Positions 1 to 10,899 of a stretch of 64,000 nucleotides of DNA are shown here, in pieces; position 1 is the first letter of the stretch, and each line of letters opens with the position of its first letter. The stretch spans positions 10,203,461 to 10,267,460 of the forward strand of contig NC_134933.1 of the NCBI RefSeq assembly GCF_051020765.1, written 5' to 3'. The notes under the pieces were generated by a model, which was not told the origin of the DNA, ran no database searches, and saw nothing but the letters and a program-made list of their open reading frames with translations. The position numbers and the translations under genes are program-made. Source of the stretch: Lasioglossum baleicum. Its lineage: Eukaryota; Arthropoda; Insecta; Hymenoptera; Halictidae.

Positions 1-1612
1 CTCCTTGAAAATTGGAGTGAGGACCAGCTAAGTGACTTCCGAGCATGATGACAACCCTGATTTGATATTAAAACTGTTTTCTACACGGACGTAATTTACT
101 CATAAATGCATAAAGATCAGTAGTCTAGTACTATTAGCGACATGATCGAATCGGTCCCATCGCAGACAGGAAATTTCATTGAAAATCCGCCGAAGGTCTT
201 CCACGCAGATAGCATATGGCAAGCTAATAAATACCTTTGAAAGAATTAGAGTCTCCAGCTGTGCCTTTGATGTCTCAAAAAATACTCGATCCAAAGGAGC
301 GAAGCTTCTCTCAGTAACTCCGTTAGTTAGCCTTTCCGTATTCCACTTATCCCAGCGGGCCAAGAATAAAGAAGTTCCCAGACATAGTTCTCCTCTCTCG
401 CTCTCTCCCTCTCGCAGTGGCACAGGCATATATTCGCATGAAAGATCCATTTTATGGGGAGTCTCGTGAACACGCACTCGTGTCTAATAATATGAAAACC
501 AGCGAGCGAGGAACACCGAGAGGGAGCGAACCAGGTTCGAAAAGAGCGTAACTTCCTCTCGAGGGAGTAAAAAAAATCAAATTTTAATGACATGCAATTT
601 TCAATTTTTCTAGAAGAATTTTAAGAAATCGGCTATTTTCAATGGGAACAGCCTTTGTAGACACAAAGCAAATAAAAATCTTGCTAAACTCTATCGAATT
701 TTATATTCCAGCATTTTCGTAAATTGTTATAAGCCATAAATAATTAAAATTTAACGCAAATATTCGTTTGCAAATCTAGACGAATATTTCCAGACGAACA
801 GCTTCGCCCGAAATTAATCACCGATCGCCGTCAATGATTTTTTCGAAGATCTCCAAGGTGCTTGAAGATCTCTGAGATCCGGATCGCGGTAAAAATTCGC
901 GGAAGCGGCTGAAAGCCGAGTATTGCTCTCCGCCGGCATTTCCACGCACATATACACATACGTTCGTAAAGCAAAGAGGAGAGACGCGGAGCGAAGTAAT
1001 TCTGCGAAGCCCGTCAAGATGTTCGAGGTTGTACGAACTCCGGACACGAGTTTCGCAGTTGGCCCCGGACGAAAACTGGAAAGAAACACTTCATCACCGT
1101 GGCTGGAGACCCGTTAACGCTCCTGCGACATAACTTCGCGCTCGCTCCGGCATAGAGAGACGGAAGAAGATCCGCGGACGGCCCGTGAAACATCCGCGAC
1201 AAATCCGCTCGGCCGGGAACAGACTCTGCGCACTTAGCGGCGTAATTTCCGCGTCGGCTCGCGGGCAAGGAAGCTCTCCGTCTTTCCTTCCCCTTCTGTG
1301 AAATTCATACGTCGTGCCTCGAGTTCCTTAACTACGACTTTCCCCGGGGAAAATCTGCCTCTCCCCCTCTCTTTCTCTGACGCCCCGAAACTTTTGATCG
1401 GTAACATTCCGCGAGCCATAAACGCGCCCCGGAATGGAATCCGAATTTATTCTTATTTAAAATGGAAAAGTTTCCCCGGGGCCCCGGAGCCGACACTCTC
1501 GAAAACACGTAATTCAGTTTCGTTCGCAGACGGCCGGATGAAAGAAGCCGCTCCAAGTCGGAATAAAAGGGAGCGACGGGAAACACGAGGTTTTCGAGTG
1601 TCCTCTCTATTA
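1..1612. other. No gene recognised; unique DNA before the first transposon
   Basis: No convincing gene. A long pyrimidine tract around 385-414 ends in CAG and looks like a splice acceptor. It is followed by an open frame to about 550, but I see no good donor, so I do not call an exon. About 680-760 carries a diverged copy of the AT-rich repeat that is tandem at 34.5-34.86 kb (shared core GAATTTTATATTC). A fragment near 103-140 resembles the flank of the same repeat. The GC-rich stretch 800-1600 has only short overlapping frames on both strands. Confidence 0.5.
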
Positions 1613-1642
1613 TACGAGGTCTGATCCAAAAATTCCAAGACT
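1613..1642 (+). repeat. Left terminal inverted repeat of the mariner element
   Basis: Begins TACGAGGTCTG and ends near TTCCAAGACT. It matches the reverse complement of 2691-2720 with only a few differences. This is the end the transposase would bind. Confidence 0.9.
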
Positions 1643-1809
1643 GTTTAAAGTGCGCGCCAACGAAAGGTCGGAGCGTGGTGCAATTGGTTTAAATATTTAG
1701 CCCTAATCTTCCCGAGGACGACCGAGTTTGCAAAATTTCGATAACATTCTTGGTTGCAGATCTACAGCTGTTGCAGTGAAACAAGATATTTGCGTTCAGC
1801 GATTTTGTG

Positions 1810-2656
1810 ATGAATGAAAAAGAACAACGCATTTGTGTGAAATTTTGTGTGAAATTGAAAGAAGACATTCACGGAATCAGTGGCTCGTTACCCCATGGGC
1901 AACTTGGGCAAATGCCCGGGGCCCCAAGCAAAAGGGGACCCCGAACACAAACCAAGATCCAAGATACAAATTCTACGTTTTTCTCATAAAGTTATTTAGT
2001 TGGGGTTAGGGCCCCGAAATTTTACTTTGCCAAAGGCCCCAACTAGTTACTTGCTAAAGGCTCCAACGCGCTACTGCACGGAATCTTTTCAAATGTTACG
2101 GGAGGCTCTCGGGGATAAAAGTTTGAGTCGTTGACGGTGCCATAAGTGGTATGGGAGATTTAAGGAAGGTCGAACATCATCTGCAGGCAATCCTCGTTGG
2201 GGAAGACCGTCAACCTCGACGGACGACGCTCATGTCGTCGAAGTGAACACTCTTGTGCGAGCAAATCGTCGTTTAACCATCCGCGAAATGGCGGAGGAGT
2301 GCAAAATTTCATTTGGTTCATGCCAGGCAAGAAAAAGACCTGAACTCTGGCAAAGCAGGGAGTGCGTTTTGCAACTCGACAATGCATTCGCTCAATCGGC
2401 CCTGCTCATTCATGATTTTTGCACAAAAAACAGCATGACAGTCTTACCCGCGGACTTTTTCTTGTTTCCAAAGCTTAAATACCCGCCGAATGGAAAGAGA
2501 TTTTACACGATTGACGAAATACAAGAAAAATCGCTGTTGGAACTAAACAGCATTTCAGAAGAGGCGTTTTCCCGATGCTTCCAGCAATGGAAACAGCGGT
2601 GGGAAAAATGTATAGCTTGCCATGGGGAGTACTTTGAAGGGGACAATGTTGAATAA
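1810..2656 (+). pseudogene. Mariner transposase pseudogene
   Basis: The frame starts at ATG 1810 (MNEKEQRICVKFCVKL), the usual N-terminus of this family. It is broken by the hAT insertion at 1878-2076, then resumes with FQMLREALGDKSLSR. A TGA stops it at 2132-2134. The N-terminal helix-turn-helix region continues through GRPSTSTDDAH and RRLTIREMAEE to SFGSCQ near 2326. The next residues, RPELWQSRE, belong far downstream in intact homologues, so a large part of the catalytic core with the first catalytic Asp is deleted. The second Asp remains in LDNA (2378-2380) and the third in ADFFLF (2453-2455). Only 24 residues lie between them instead of the 34 that define DD34D mariners, so a second small deletion removed about ten residues. 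The C-terminus (RWEKCIACHGEYFEGD) ends at TAA 2654-2656. It would once have cut and pasted the element in the nucleus; it cannot now. Confidence 0.92.
1878..2076. mobile_element. Non-autonomous hAT-type element nested in the mariner
   Basis: A 199-bp insertion lies inside the mariner transposase frame. It starts CAGTGGCTCGTTACC, and its other end in reverse complement starts CAGTAGCGCGTTGG, an imperfect terminal inverted repeat of the hAT 'CAGTGGC' type. The 8-bp sequence CACGGAAT flanks it on both sides (1870-1877 and 2077-2084), the duplication length typical of hAT transposition. The interior is rich in GGGGCCCC-like motifs and has no coding capacity, so the element must have been moved by a hAT transposase supplied elsewhere. 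Confidence 0.88.
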
Positions 2657-2690
2657 CTTCCACGAATGTTAAATAAATTTATAAAAAATA

Positions 2691-2720
2691 AGTCCTGGAA
2701 TCTTTTGGTCAGACCTTGTA
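2691..2720 (-). repeat. Right terminal inverted repeat of the mariner element
   Basis: Ends in CAGACCTTGTA. The reverse complement, TACAAGGTCTGACC, matches the left end at 1613. It lies shortly downstream of the transposase stop codon. Confidence 0.9.
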
Positions 2721-2849
2721 AGTCGCGGTTAATTCATTTCTGTAGTCCGTTTATGAAACAGAGGTAAATACTGTACGCTCATACTTTAAGTCTAACACAT
2801 TTTCTGTGTCCTTGAGCGACTTTGAGTAATCACACTCGCATAGTAATTA

Positions 2850-3281
2850 CACAAGCAGATCGAGACAGTCTGTGCTCACAGAAAGGAGATTTTGGTAGAT
2901 TTAGACACACACAGTTACCGGACGAGAAAGTAGCTTCAGACAAACGGCAGACGAGGAGGTAGTTACATTGAGACAGTCGGCGGACGAGGAGGATTGGAAC
3001 CGTCTATGAATAGACAAGTAACTTAGGTCAGTTCTAGTTTGGATAAGTAGATTGAGGCGTGACTGATCTCGTAAGTAGATCAGGAAGGATTTGGTAACTA
3101 GTTAAGGGGATTAAAACGATCACCGATGGGGAAAGTAGATGCAGACCGTTTAGAATCATCTAAGTAGATTAATGCTTACTGTAGTCAGGCATCTAGATAG
3201 AACATTTCCAGCTTCACTCAATGTAGATTGAGTTAGTTCTGACTGGATAAACAGAATGAGTCAGCCATAGTTTCAGACAAT
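2850..3281 (+). repeat. Degenerate 28-31 bp minisatellite, block 1
   Basis: Head-to-tail imperfect units can be parsed by a recurring start (GTAGATT or a variant) and a recurring end (GACAA, GATAA or a variant). About 13 units are visible from 2893, with weaker ones before. The ideal unit begins GTAGATTAGAACCG and continues TCTATGGTCAGACAA. The same unit recurs, on the same strand, at 4.6, 8.3 and 10.9 kb. Copies within the block differ at many positions, so the array is old. Confidence 0.75.
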
Positions 3282-4560
3282 TTTTATCGTGCACAAAGGA
3301 GCGCGGTTTAATTGAACAAAAATACTTCTAGCGTCGAAGATCGATCAGCGACGCGCAGAATCGCCGGCGATGTATCTCGAGCAACACCTCGGCCGACGCA
3401 TAGTCCCGCATCAAAAGCCGCAAAACATTCTACAGCAGCGCGCCGGCGAAACAGAGGAAATATTTCGAGCAATAAAGTTGCGCGAGACATATCCACGGCG
3501 CGCCGCAGCGAGGGCTGCCGCGATGCGCAACGAGTTCGGCGGATCTTACGTTCCCGGGGAAATCCCCGAGCGTAATGGTGTTTCTCTGTAAGAAAAAAAC
3601 GAGCAGAAAGAAAAGGGGGCGAAGAGGAGGCGAGAAGTAGAGAGCCGTCCGGATGAGCGTTCGCTGTCATTTTTCTCTCTGGTATTTCGCCGGGAGTGAG
3701 ATTCCGCGGGGTGGGAAGAGGGTGAAACGTCGGGACGGGGCTGCGAACTTTCGTGTCCCGGTCCGGGGCGACTTTTTCGACGCCGAAGGTGACTTAGAAG
3801 CACTTGCTCTGGGGTCCCTCTGTCGAGTTCCGCTCGGAACTTTCCTCTTTTTTTCCCCGGCGGTTCTTTACGCGCCGGGATCTCCGGTCCGTGTGCCACG
3901 TGGAAGAACGAAATTTAGTCGGCTAACGGCACTCCCGAGTATTGTTGACTGTTGCGTTGGTTGCGTCACGATTGATCGCTCCCGAGCAAAGAAAAAAAAG
4001 AAGGAATCCCTCCGGTTCCCGGTTGTCGATTTTTCGCGACAGGAAATAGAAGAACATTGAAAAGCGTCGAAAAAGGCCGATCGTACAGCGCTCTCCTTCG
4101 ATGCGAACAATTCCGACGTCCTTGTTCCTGTATAGATTTATCATCGTGGTTGATGGCCGCTCGCTTCGAGGGCCGAATGAACCTTTTCAATCTTCTTCGT
4201 TAAGAAAGGCACCGTTGGGAGAAAGGTGTTGTGGACGTATACAACGTTGCTCGGCGCGATGGACCGCCCCCCGGTTGAAGTATTATTGTACTTGAGCCGT
4301 CACGAGCTAAGGCGCCCCCATATCTTCGAACGATACATCATGGTTCACATTATCACGTAATAGCTGTAGCGTCTGCGATTCCGCGTCGATCTGGACGTTT
4401 CGTTTTATTTACGAGAGCTACGAGTTCGAACTTCTGCCACTTGTTTACCTCCAGAAGTGCATCTCGATAATTGGAACATGAGATTCTTCAATTGGAATCA
4501 AAGCGGATCATTTACACTCTTGTTCGTATTTTATGGGTCTCGTATAATGATTCAATTCTG
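3282..4560. other. No gene recognised; GC-rich unique DNA
   Basis: A GC-rich stretch with many short overlapping frames on both strands and no domain. No acceptor/donor pair framing an open exon was convincing. Nothing repetitive stands out. Confidence 0.5.
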
Positions 4561-4589
4561 GCAATCTCCAGACTCTTTTCTGGGACAAG

Positions 4590-4775
4590 TAGAATAGGTA
4601 AGTTTATGATCAGACAAGCACATGTGCGAAGTCGATCTCGAAGCAAATAATATTTGACAAGCAAGTAAATCGAGTAAGTGTACCTCACAGCCAAACAAGT
4701 GGACAAAGAACGGTCTACGGTCAGACAAGCAAAGCAAACGCGATCTACGACAAGAAGAATCGGAACAAGGATGTC
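4590..4775 (+). repeat. Degenerate 28-30 bp minisatellite, block 2
   Basis: Short run of the unit seen at 2.85-3.28 kb. The clearest copy is near 4690-4726, with GGTCTACGGTCAGACAA. Other units are badly decayed but end in GACAA or similar. Same orientation as the other blocks. Confidence 0.55.
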
Positions 4776-5920
4776 GCGAGCCGGAATAAAAATGTTCGCG
4801 GGCTTCCCGGGGCGTGTGCACGGTCGTCAAAACTTCCCCGGCTCGTTCTCGATCGGATCCGACGGCGGTGTCCTCATTTTCGGTGACGTCGCGTATAAAA
4901 ACGTCGGCCAAAAGAGCGAAACGGTCGCACTTGATCCTCGCGGCGCACCGAGGTCGGCATAAAAAGACTGTTATTCGAGATCGATCGATGTGTCTCGGGT
5001 CCGCCGAGGAGGAGAGAAAACGTCGCCGTGGAAGACGGCTCCGACGATTTCCCGGAAACGTTGTTCGGGGAAAGGGGAATGGGCGGGACACACCTCGGCC
5101 CGATACGGAACTTTCACGAGATTCCTTTGATCGCGACCGATGCTGTGCACAATGTACCGATGAGACGACGACGACGCCCCGACGCGAAGGCAGACGCTGA
5201 CACACGGTATTTGCGTCCGCACGAAACACACGCTAATGGCTTTAACTCGGCCCACGGTGCCAGGATCGAACTGAAATTCCCTAGCGTTGGCTCTGTTCTC
5301 GTTCTCTTTCGTGTTGCTTCTAGCAGTGGTATCGATGCCACGAGCAACCTCCTGACCTCTATTCCCTTAGGGCGCGCCCAGGGCTTTGCATCAATGACCA
5401 TCAGGACGCGTCGATACTCCCTCTTCTCCTCCTCCTCCTCCTCCTACTGCCCCGAGAGCTGCGTCGAGTTGCTCGATTTAACGGAAACTGATTACGACCG
5501 CCGACTCCCGGCGACAATAAAACCGTGAGCAGAATAAACGAGGTGAAAGCAGCCGATCCCAGGCCCACGGATTTATGGGCAACGCCGCGGTCCTATACGG
5601 TTACAAATCTGCCCATTTATGCGGGCCGGGATTCGCACGGGCCGATTCGTTCTCTAAATAAAATCGCTACCTTCAAAGGGACCCCACGCTCTTTACACCG
5701 CCAAAGACCTCGACTTTCCGATTTTTTATTTCAGCAAATACCAGGCGGTCTGTATTGATACTTTCAGGATGTTTTCGACCGTGATCAAAGAGTATGTGCA
5801 AATTTTTTCGTTGAGAAATACGTGGTACAAATAGATGTACATACACATTTGTGAGAGTACCTCGCAGGAGGTACACATTCGCAAGTATTGCATAGGCTTT
5901 AATTTGTAATTTATACAATA
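4776..5920. other. No gene recognised; GC-rich unique DNA
   Basis: Open frames on both strands (up to 225 codons on minus, 166 on plus) overlap one another and lack any recognisable domain. The minus frame runs on into the minisatellite block, which argues against coding. Contains a (CTC)n tract at 5421-5446. Confidence 0.45.
5421..5446. repeat. (CTC)n microsatellite
   Basis: Uninterrupted CTC/TCC triplets of about 26 bp. Confidence 0.85.
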
Positions 5921-5924
5921 CCAT

Positions 5925-6011
5925 CAAAACATCATTACTGTCGTACTAAGACGTTACACTAGTAAATAAATGCTAATGGCTTAGTACACACACGATAGTA
6001 ATGATGTTTTA
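5925..6011. repeat. Short inverted repeat / hairpin
   Basis: The left arm (5925-5952) contains AAAACATCATTACT and GTACTAAG. The right arm (5980-6011) contains CTTAGTAC and AGTAATGATGTTTT, its reverse complement. A spacer of about 27 bp separates them. It could be a very small MITE or a transcribed hairpin. No target duplication is obvious. Confidence 0.6.
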
Positions 6012-6063
6012 GAATTACTTAAATTGAAATATATCCTGAACTACTAACTTTTCGACATACATA

Positions 6064-6292
6064 GGTTAGTACTTTTTTTTATAACGAATGTCCAGCTGCA
6101 TCGATTGATGTATTAAAAAATACTTCATTCCATTGTAAAAACATGAAGGTGACCTTCATATCTGTAAAAAATTTTTTAGTATCGTATGTGAGCCCCATTT
6201 TACCATTCAACTTTGTGCTTCAGACATTTGACATATCTTTGAAAACAACAAAGATATTTGAGGTGGGAACGTTAGGTGACTCGCCCTGTATA
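6064..6292 (-). mobile_element. Fragment of a 'TACAGGG' terminal-motif element
   Basis: In reverse complement the segment starts TATACAGGGCGAGTCACC. This resembles an end motif (TACAGGGTGNGTCACCTAA-like) that recurs in arthropod repeats. No matching second end with the same motif lies nearby, so this looks like one end of a decayed element. Confidence 0.4.
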
Positions 6293-6414
6293 CACATTAA
6301 GAATTCAGTAACAAACTTATTCTGTTTTGATAGCACATTGTCGGATACATTTGTAAACACAGTCATGTTTGTCTCTATTCCACTTGACAGAGAGAAATTT
6401 CGAAAGATTCTGGA

Positions 6415-6432
6415 TCTCTCTCTCTCTCTCTG
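6415..6432. repeat. (CT)n microsatellite
   Basis: Short perfect CT run. Confidence 0.8.
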
Positions 6433-6599
6433 AAGCTACTAATAGTACTTGAAGATGTAAGGCTATCAGATGTGGCATCAGCATTTATTTTAAAAGGTGT
6501 TTCGATACATATCTTAAGAAATATCGAACTTACAAAGAAATGTTTCCAACAAAAGTTGTGCATCTTTTTACGTAGAATGTGATTCCTAAATAAAAAATA

Positions 6600-6795
6600 T
6601 GGGTTTATGATAGAAAAAAGACAAAATGACCTTGAAATAATCTTAAAAACGCCTACGCATTAAAAAACTAGTAGTGCCATCTGACTCCCTACTCGAAGCA
6701 CTGAAGGACATGTGTCAGTTTGTTTTTTTTAAATCACATGTCTTCGAGATTTTTTACAATCTCAACTTAAATGGGACACCCTCTATAGAGATGTG
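6600..6795 (-). mobile_element. Possible element end, 'TATAGAGGGTGTCCC' type
   Basis: In reverse complement it begins TATAGAGGGTGTCCCA, similar to the ends of the 20.34-20.72 kb element (TATACAGGATGTCCCAC). No partner end is visible. It may be a solo remnant of a related family. Confidence 0.3.
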
Positions 6796-8309
6796 TTTTT
6801 AACCAAATTAAAATGCATTGTCTCCTCCTCTGATGCCTCAAGTGATTGAGGTCTGAAAAATGAATAGATAACATGGAATGAACAGTGCAGCCTTTGGCAG
6901 GCATCCTTCAGTAATGATTGCAGCGCGCCGCGCCGTTGCGTTGCTGCGATATTCATTCCACGTCGCGATTCAAGCAGTTGCGTGCGCGAAAGGCTTCCCC
7001 GGGAACTTTGAATCGAGACAAAAGCCGTGTGCCTGCTCAATGGGTGGTCCGATTGCATTCGATCGTCGAATCCGTGCAGTCTAAGCGGTTCAAAGGAAGC
7101 GACTTCGGCATCGGGCGTGTTTCAAACGGGAACAGAGACTGGTAAACAGGGAACACGAGGAACGAAAGGATTCGGAAGTATCGCTCGTCGCTGGGCCGAG
7201 CATTATTACTGTTTCAAACCGTTAGGGGCGCTTCGGTCCCTGGAGCATATACTGGAGCTGGTTCCGTGTAGAGAGATCGGATCAATTATTTGTCGTTCCG
7301 TGACGTCGGAAAAAAAATCGATCGTTCGGCGAGCAATAAAATTCAGAGCGAGATTGCGTCCGGTTCGGCTTCGCTGATAGACCAGATGTCATTGCAACGT
7401 TAACCTGTGTCCACACTGACGCAACATCCACCAACTTTTTATCAGTCCCTTTTTAAGAAACGCGAAGATAAAAATGCTCTCGGATCAGTTTGAATGCTGG
7501 ATCAGTTATTTTATACGAATCTAGAGTGTTCAATATATTATTTTAAGGTTCCAATATATTTTATAGGTCAGAGTGAATTTCCGCAACAGTCTGCTGAATT
7601 ATTAATCCTGTCGTAGAAATTAACATGTGTTACAGCTGTATCTTAACTCAGACGCAAGATTTCAATTTGTGCTCTTATCGAAGCTCCTGGGAAGTAGAAC
7701 AGGTCAGCGGTTTGGCAGACATGTACCGTAATATTCAATTGAAAATTGGAACTCATCTTCATGCCAAACATTTCGAAATGTAAAGTTCTGTTTTCGTTAC
7801 GAGTGAAATTAAAAAAACATACGCGTGGAAAACCACGCGCCGCAGAAGGGAAACTTCTTGCAGTCTAGTAATGTTTAGAAGTAAATTAAGATTGGAAACA
7901 GTAAATAATCCTAATGCAGCGACAACATGATCAGGAACAACTCTCGATGCAGCATTTGCAAGACATTTAGACAAAATTGAATCAAGAATATTTATATCAT
8001 ATTTTAGCTATCACAAGCCAATTGTTCCAATGATCGAATCATAGAAAATCATAGAACATGGACAAAAATAATGATCGATCAAAATTTGCGAGGCAAAGAA
8101 GGAGAGCGTATGGGAAATGCTATGAACTATGTCTCTTTTTCCCCCATAAGCTCGCCTTCTTTGCGAAATATTCGCGAAATTTCGTCACTTCAGTAACGCT
8201 AGAAAATTGTAGCCCCCTCAGCAAAGAAGATTCACTTCAAAAAGAAAATCTGTGGACAGATAGACAGTGTAGAATTTCGTATTTTCAAGCTGGGAAAATA
8301 AGCAGTGTA
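6796..8309. other. No gene recognised
   Basis: Unique DNA with short frames only. GC-rich around 6900-7380, AT-rich after 7440. Nothing repetitive or exon-like stood out. Confidence 0.5.
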
Positions 8310-8470
8310 TAATCCGTAATCGGATAAGTACATTAGGCTTATTTGTAGTTTAACAAGTAGATTATAACTACCTACAGTCAGCCATGTGAAAGAGCAACGG
8401 TTCAGAGATTTTCAAGCAGAGATTTAACAAGTAGTATAAATCAATGGTTTGTCAGACTCGTATCTGACAA
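8310..8470 (+). repeat. Degenerate 29-bp minisatellite, block 3
   Basis: About five units in the same orientation as blocks 1, 2 and 4. Two adjacent units are exactly 29 bp, one starting GTACATTAGG and the next GTAGATTATAACTACC. Units end in AACAA, GCCAT or similar. Confidence 0.65.
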
Positions 8471-8731
8471 TACCGTCGATCTGACGACCGTCGTGTCGTC
8501 TTGCTAAAATCGAACGACGAATAGTATTACGAACGTATTAGCGTCACTGTCACAGTGTTAGTGAGATCTCAATCTAACCTTTCGGGATTAATTCGAATAT
8601 CGAATTCGGAATTCCCGGTGAGATATTGAGTACCGTCAGCGGTGGATACAACGATACTTGGCGGGTTACAATTTCTGATCGGCTTACGCGAACCCTTGCT
8701 TGCACACCGACGCAGTTTGATACCGATACTG

Positions 8732-8737
<6 letters not shown>

Positions 8738-8811
<74 letters not shown>
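8738..8811. repeat. (GA)n microsatellite, about 74 bp
   Basis: Perfect AG/GA dinucleotide run. It produces long spurious Ser-Leu and Arg-Glu frames on the two strands. Confidence 0.97.
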
Positions 8812-8814
<3 letters not shown>

Positions 8815-10899
8815 TTGCAATTGTCTCCCACCCACGACCCGTGAACGTAATCATTCCGGGTGCTGAACTCTGTCCGAGGATCCGTCTCGTATTCTCAGTT
8901 ACGCCTTCGTCATCTGATCTACCAGTGGAAATGTAACGCAGCTTGTAATTTTGAACGCGTACCAGTGTAGACACCAGCTGCGACCTGAATTATCCTCTTT
9001 GACACTTCGTCTCTGGTGGACCGGATAATGCTCTTATTCATCAAACTCAATTTAAGTCTGTTTACATTCATCCTGGTTCGCCCATCTCATTCTCCTATTT
9101 CACGGGAAGCTTTCAACGTGCGTTAAATACATTTAGTTTCACGCTTCCTGTTTCAATTATGCAATTCTGCTTGCTTTCACATTCATAATTTTACGCCTGG
9201 AGCGGCACCAGCGTAACACTGCATGAATTCACGTGTAGATTGTTCGTTCATGCAAACAAACATTTTAGAAATAGTATAGACCTCGTGCAAAGGCTGAAAT
9301 ATTTTTCAAAATTGTGCACACCGCAATTTTAGGAAAGTTATCTCGCATCAAACATTTGTATTTCTCGCTTCTTATCGTTCCCAGCAGCCCAGTTTCGCGA
9401 ACGTATAAACAGAATATTTTTATTAACTTCCGATTTGTTCTCGCAGGCTTTTCCACGTCCGATAACAGGTTCTATCAATATCGGCCCTCCGTATCTTACA
9501 ATACGCGGAATACACCCACGCCCTCCTACATTTTACACGTTTTATCGCCTCGCGGTCCACCGAACTCGGAGAGAGCTAACTTTGATCCCGCAGTTCACTA
9601 GCGAATAGTTTCGGAACCATTCGACTGGCTCGAGCATGATCTCACCGGTGCTCAATGCGCAACTATAAATTACAGTTACTCTGATTCGGCCGAGAACTTT
9701 GCCGCGTCCCTGTTAGGAACGTTCAAGATTCCTATTATTTCCTCCATTTTCTCTCGTATAGAACGTTCGCTTCTAATAAATTAATCGGCTAAACCCGATG
9801 TAATTAATCTCATCGCTACTTGTATACTTATCTGGCTGTATTTTATAGTAGTTATGGATTAGGGGAATTAGGGATGTGAACGCTCAGGTAGTAAAACAGG
9901 ATCGGGAGCTCTGCCACCGAAATCCTAAAATCCCAGGATAATATGTCCACATTTATTTATTAGTTTATTGATCCCTAAGACTGACACACAGTATGGGATA
10001 TCCTATTACTCGAGGTAAAATATGGCGGTTTAATATTTCGCTAAAGCATGGCCGAAATTCTTCGTTTAATCCTCCTTACTTTCCAAGAAAATTCTACGGT
10101 GCTATTACACACTTACCATTCTCTGATATTTCTGCCCATAATTATAAAAGTGGTCTAAGTGAAAATTTAAAAAAAAAAAAACATGAGTTATCAGTTATTT
10201 CGCATCACAGTATTTTAAACTATTATAAATGAATTCAATGCAATTTTATTAAACATTTAAAGAAAGAAATTAAATTTTTATGCCAATCCAGTTTGTTGCA
10301 GTTCAGATAGAACGTTTTCACTAGAACCACTATGCTAGAGAACTAGTTACTAGAACACTGCGGTTGTGTATATCATTTTGATTTTGTCACAGACGAAAAT
10401 TGAGGAATGTCGAGTCGGTTGAACGAAGAGTGGGAGTTGGCAAATTCGTCTGCACTCCGGTAATTAACAACGGCGTCCCCGTTGCTCGATTTTGACAAGG
10501 ATTCGCTCGGGCAGTCCCTTGCGTAGGGCGAATGGTCGAAACAAGCAAAACGACGGAACCGTGGCAATTGGTTCCTGGGTACGCGACAAATGCAGATGTC
10601 AAACGCGATTACGGGTATCCGGCGTAAACACGAGCCAAGGAATTCCCTCGCGGCGATAAGTGATGCGGCGCGCCTCAATATCGACTGATTTTGGCCATGC
10701 TCATGGTGGCTGGAGCGGTTATCGGACGTTGCCTCAGACGATCAGGTCTTATTCACGACTTTTCTTATTTCTTATTTTTTTTTTTTGTTAATAAAACTTT
10801 TACCATCGCAGTCGTCTCGATTTTTGTAATTACAATGACATCATTAGTCTTTGGATTTTTATGCAAAATACAAAATTATGAGTCAGGAAAAGGATCTAT
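8812..10899. other. No gene recognised
   Basis: A good splice-acceptor-like site ends at 9446 (pyrimidine-rich, CGCAG) and is followed by an open frame to about 9600, but no donor follows. Around 10113-10157 on the minus strand, a T-rich acceptor and a GTAAGTG donor frame only about 38 bp. Neither is called. Confidence 0.45.

Larger units (their letters stand above)
1613..2720 (+). mobile_element. Mariner-family DNA transposon, defective
   Basis: The element is bounded by near-matching inverted repeats of about 30 bp. The left end starts TACGAGGTCTG, and the right end read in reverse complement starts TACAAGGTCTG. The outermost TA dinucleotides fit the TA target duplication of Tc1/mariner elements. 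Inside is one transposase reading frame on the plus strand, damaged by a stop, internal deletions and a nested hAT-type insertion. With the 199-bp guest removed the element is about 0.9 kb, shorter than the usual 1.3 kb, in keeping with lost catalytic-core sequence. It cannot be autonomous. Confidence 0.93.

Noticed and set aside
385..550. Strong pyrimidine tract and CAG followed by an open frame
   Set aside because: No donor and no recognisable protein; kept only as a note in the interval entry.
4552..5229. 225-codon minus-strand frame
   Set aside because: No domain, arginine/serine-rich composition from GC-rich DNA, overlapped by plus-strand frames and partly made of the degenerate minisatellite.
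8569..8974. Overlapping Ser-Leu and Arg-Glu frames
   Set aside because: Products of the (GA)n microsatellite read in both strands.
9420..9601. Good acceptor followed by an open frame
   Set aside because: No GT donor of reasonable strength, all three frames end or are unremarkable.
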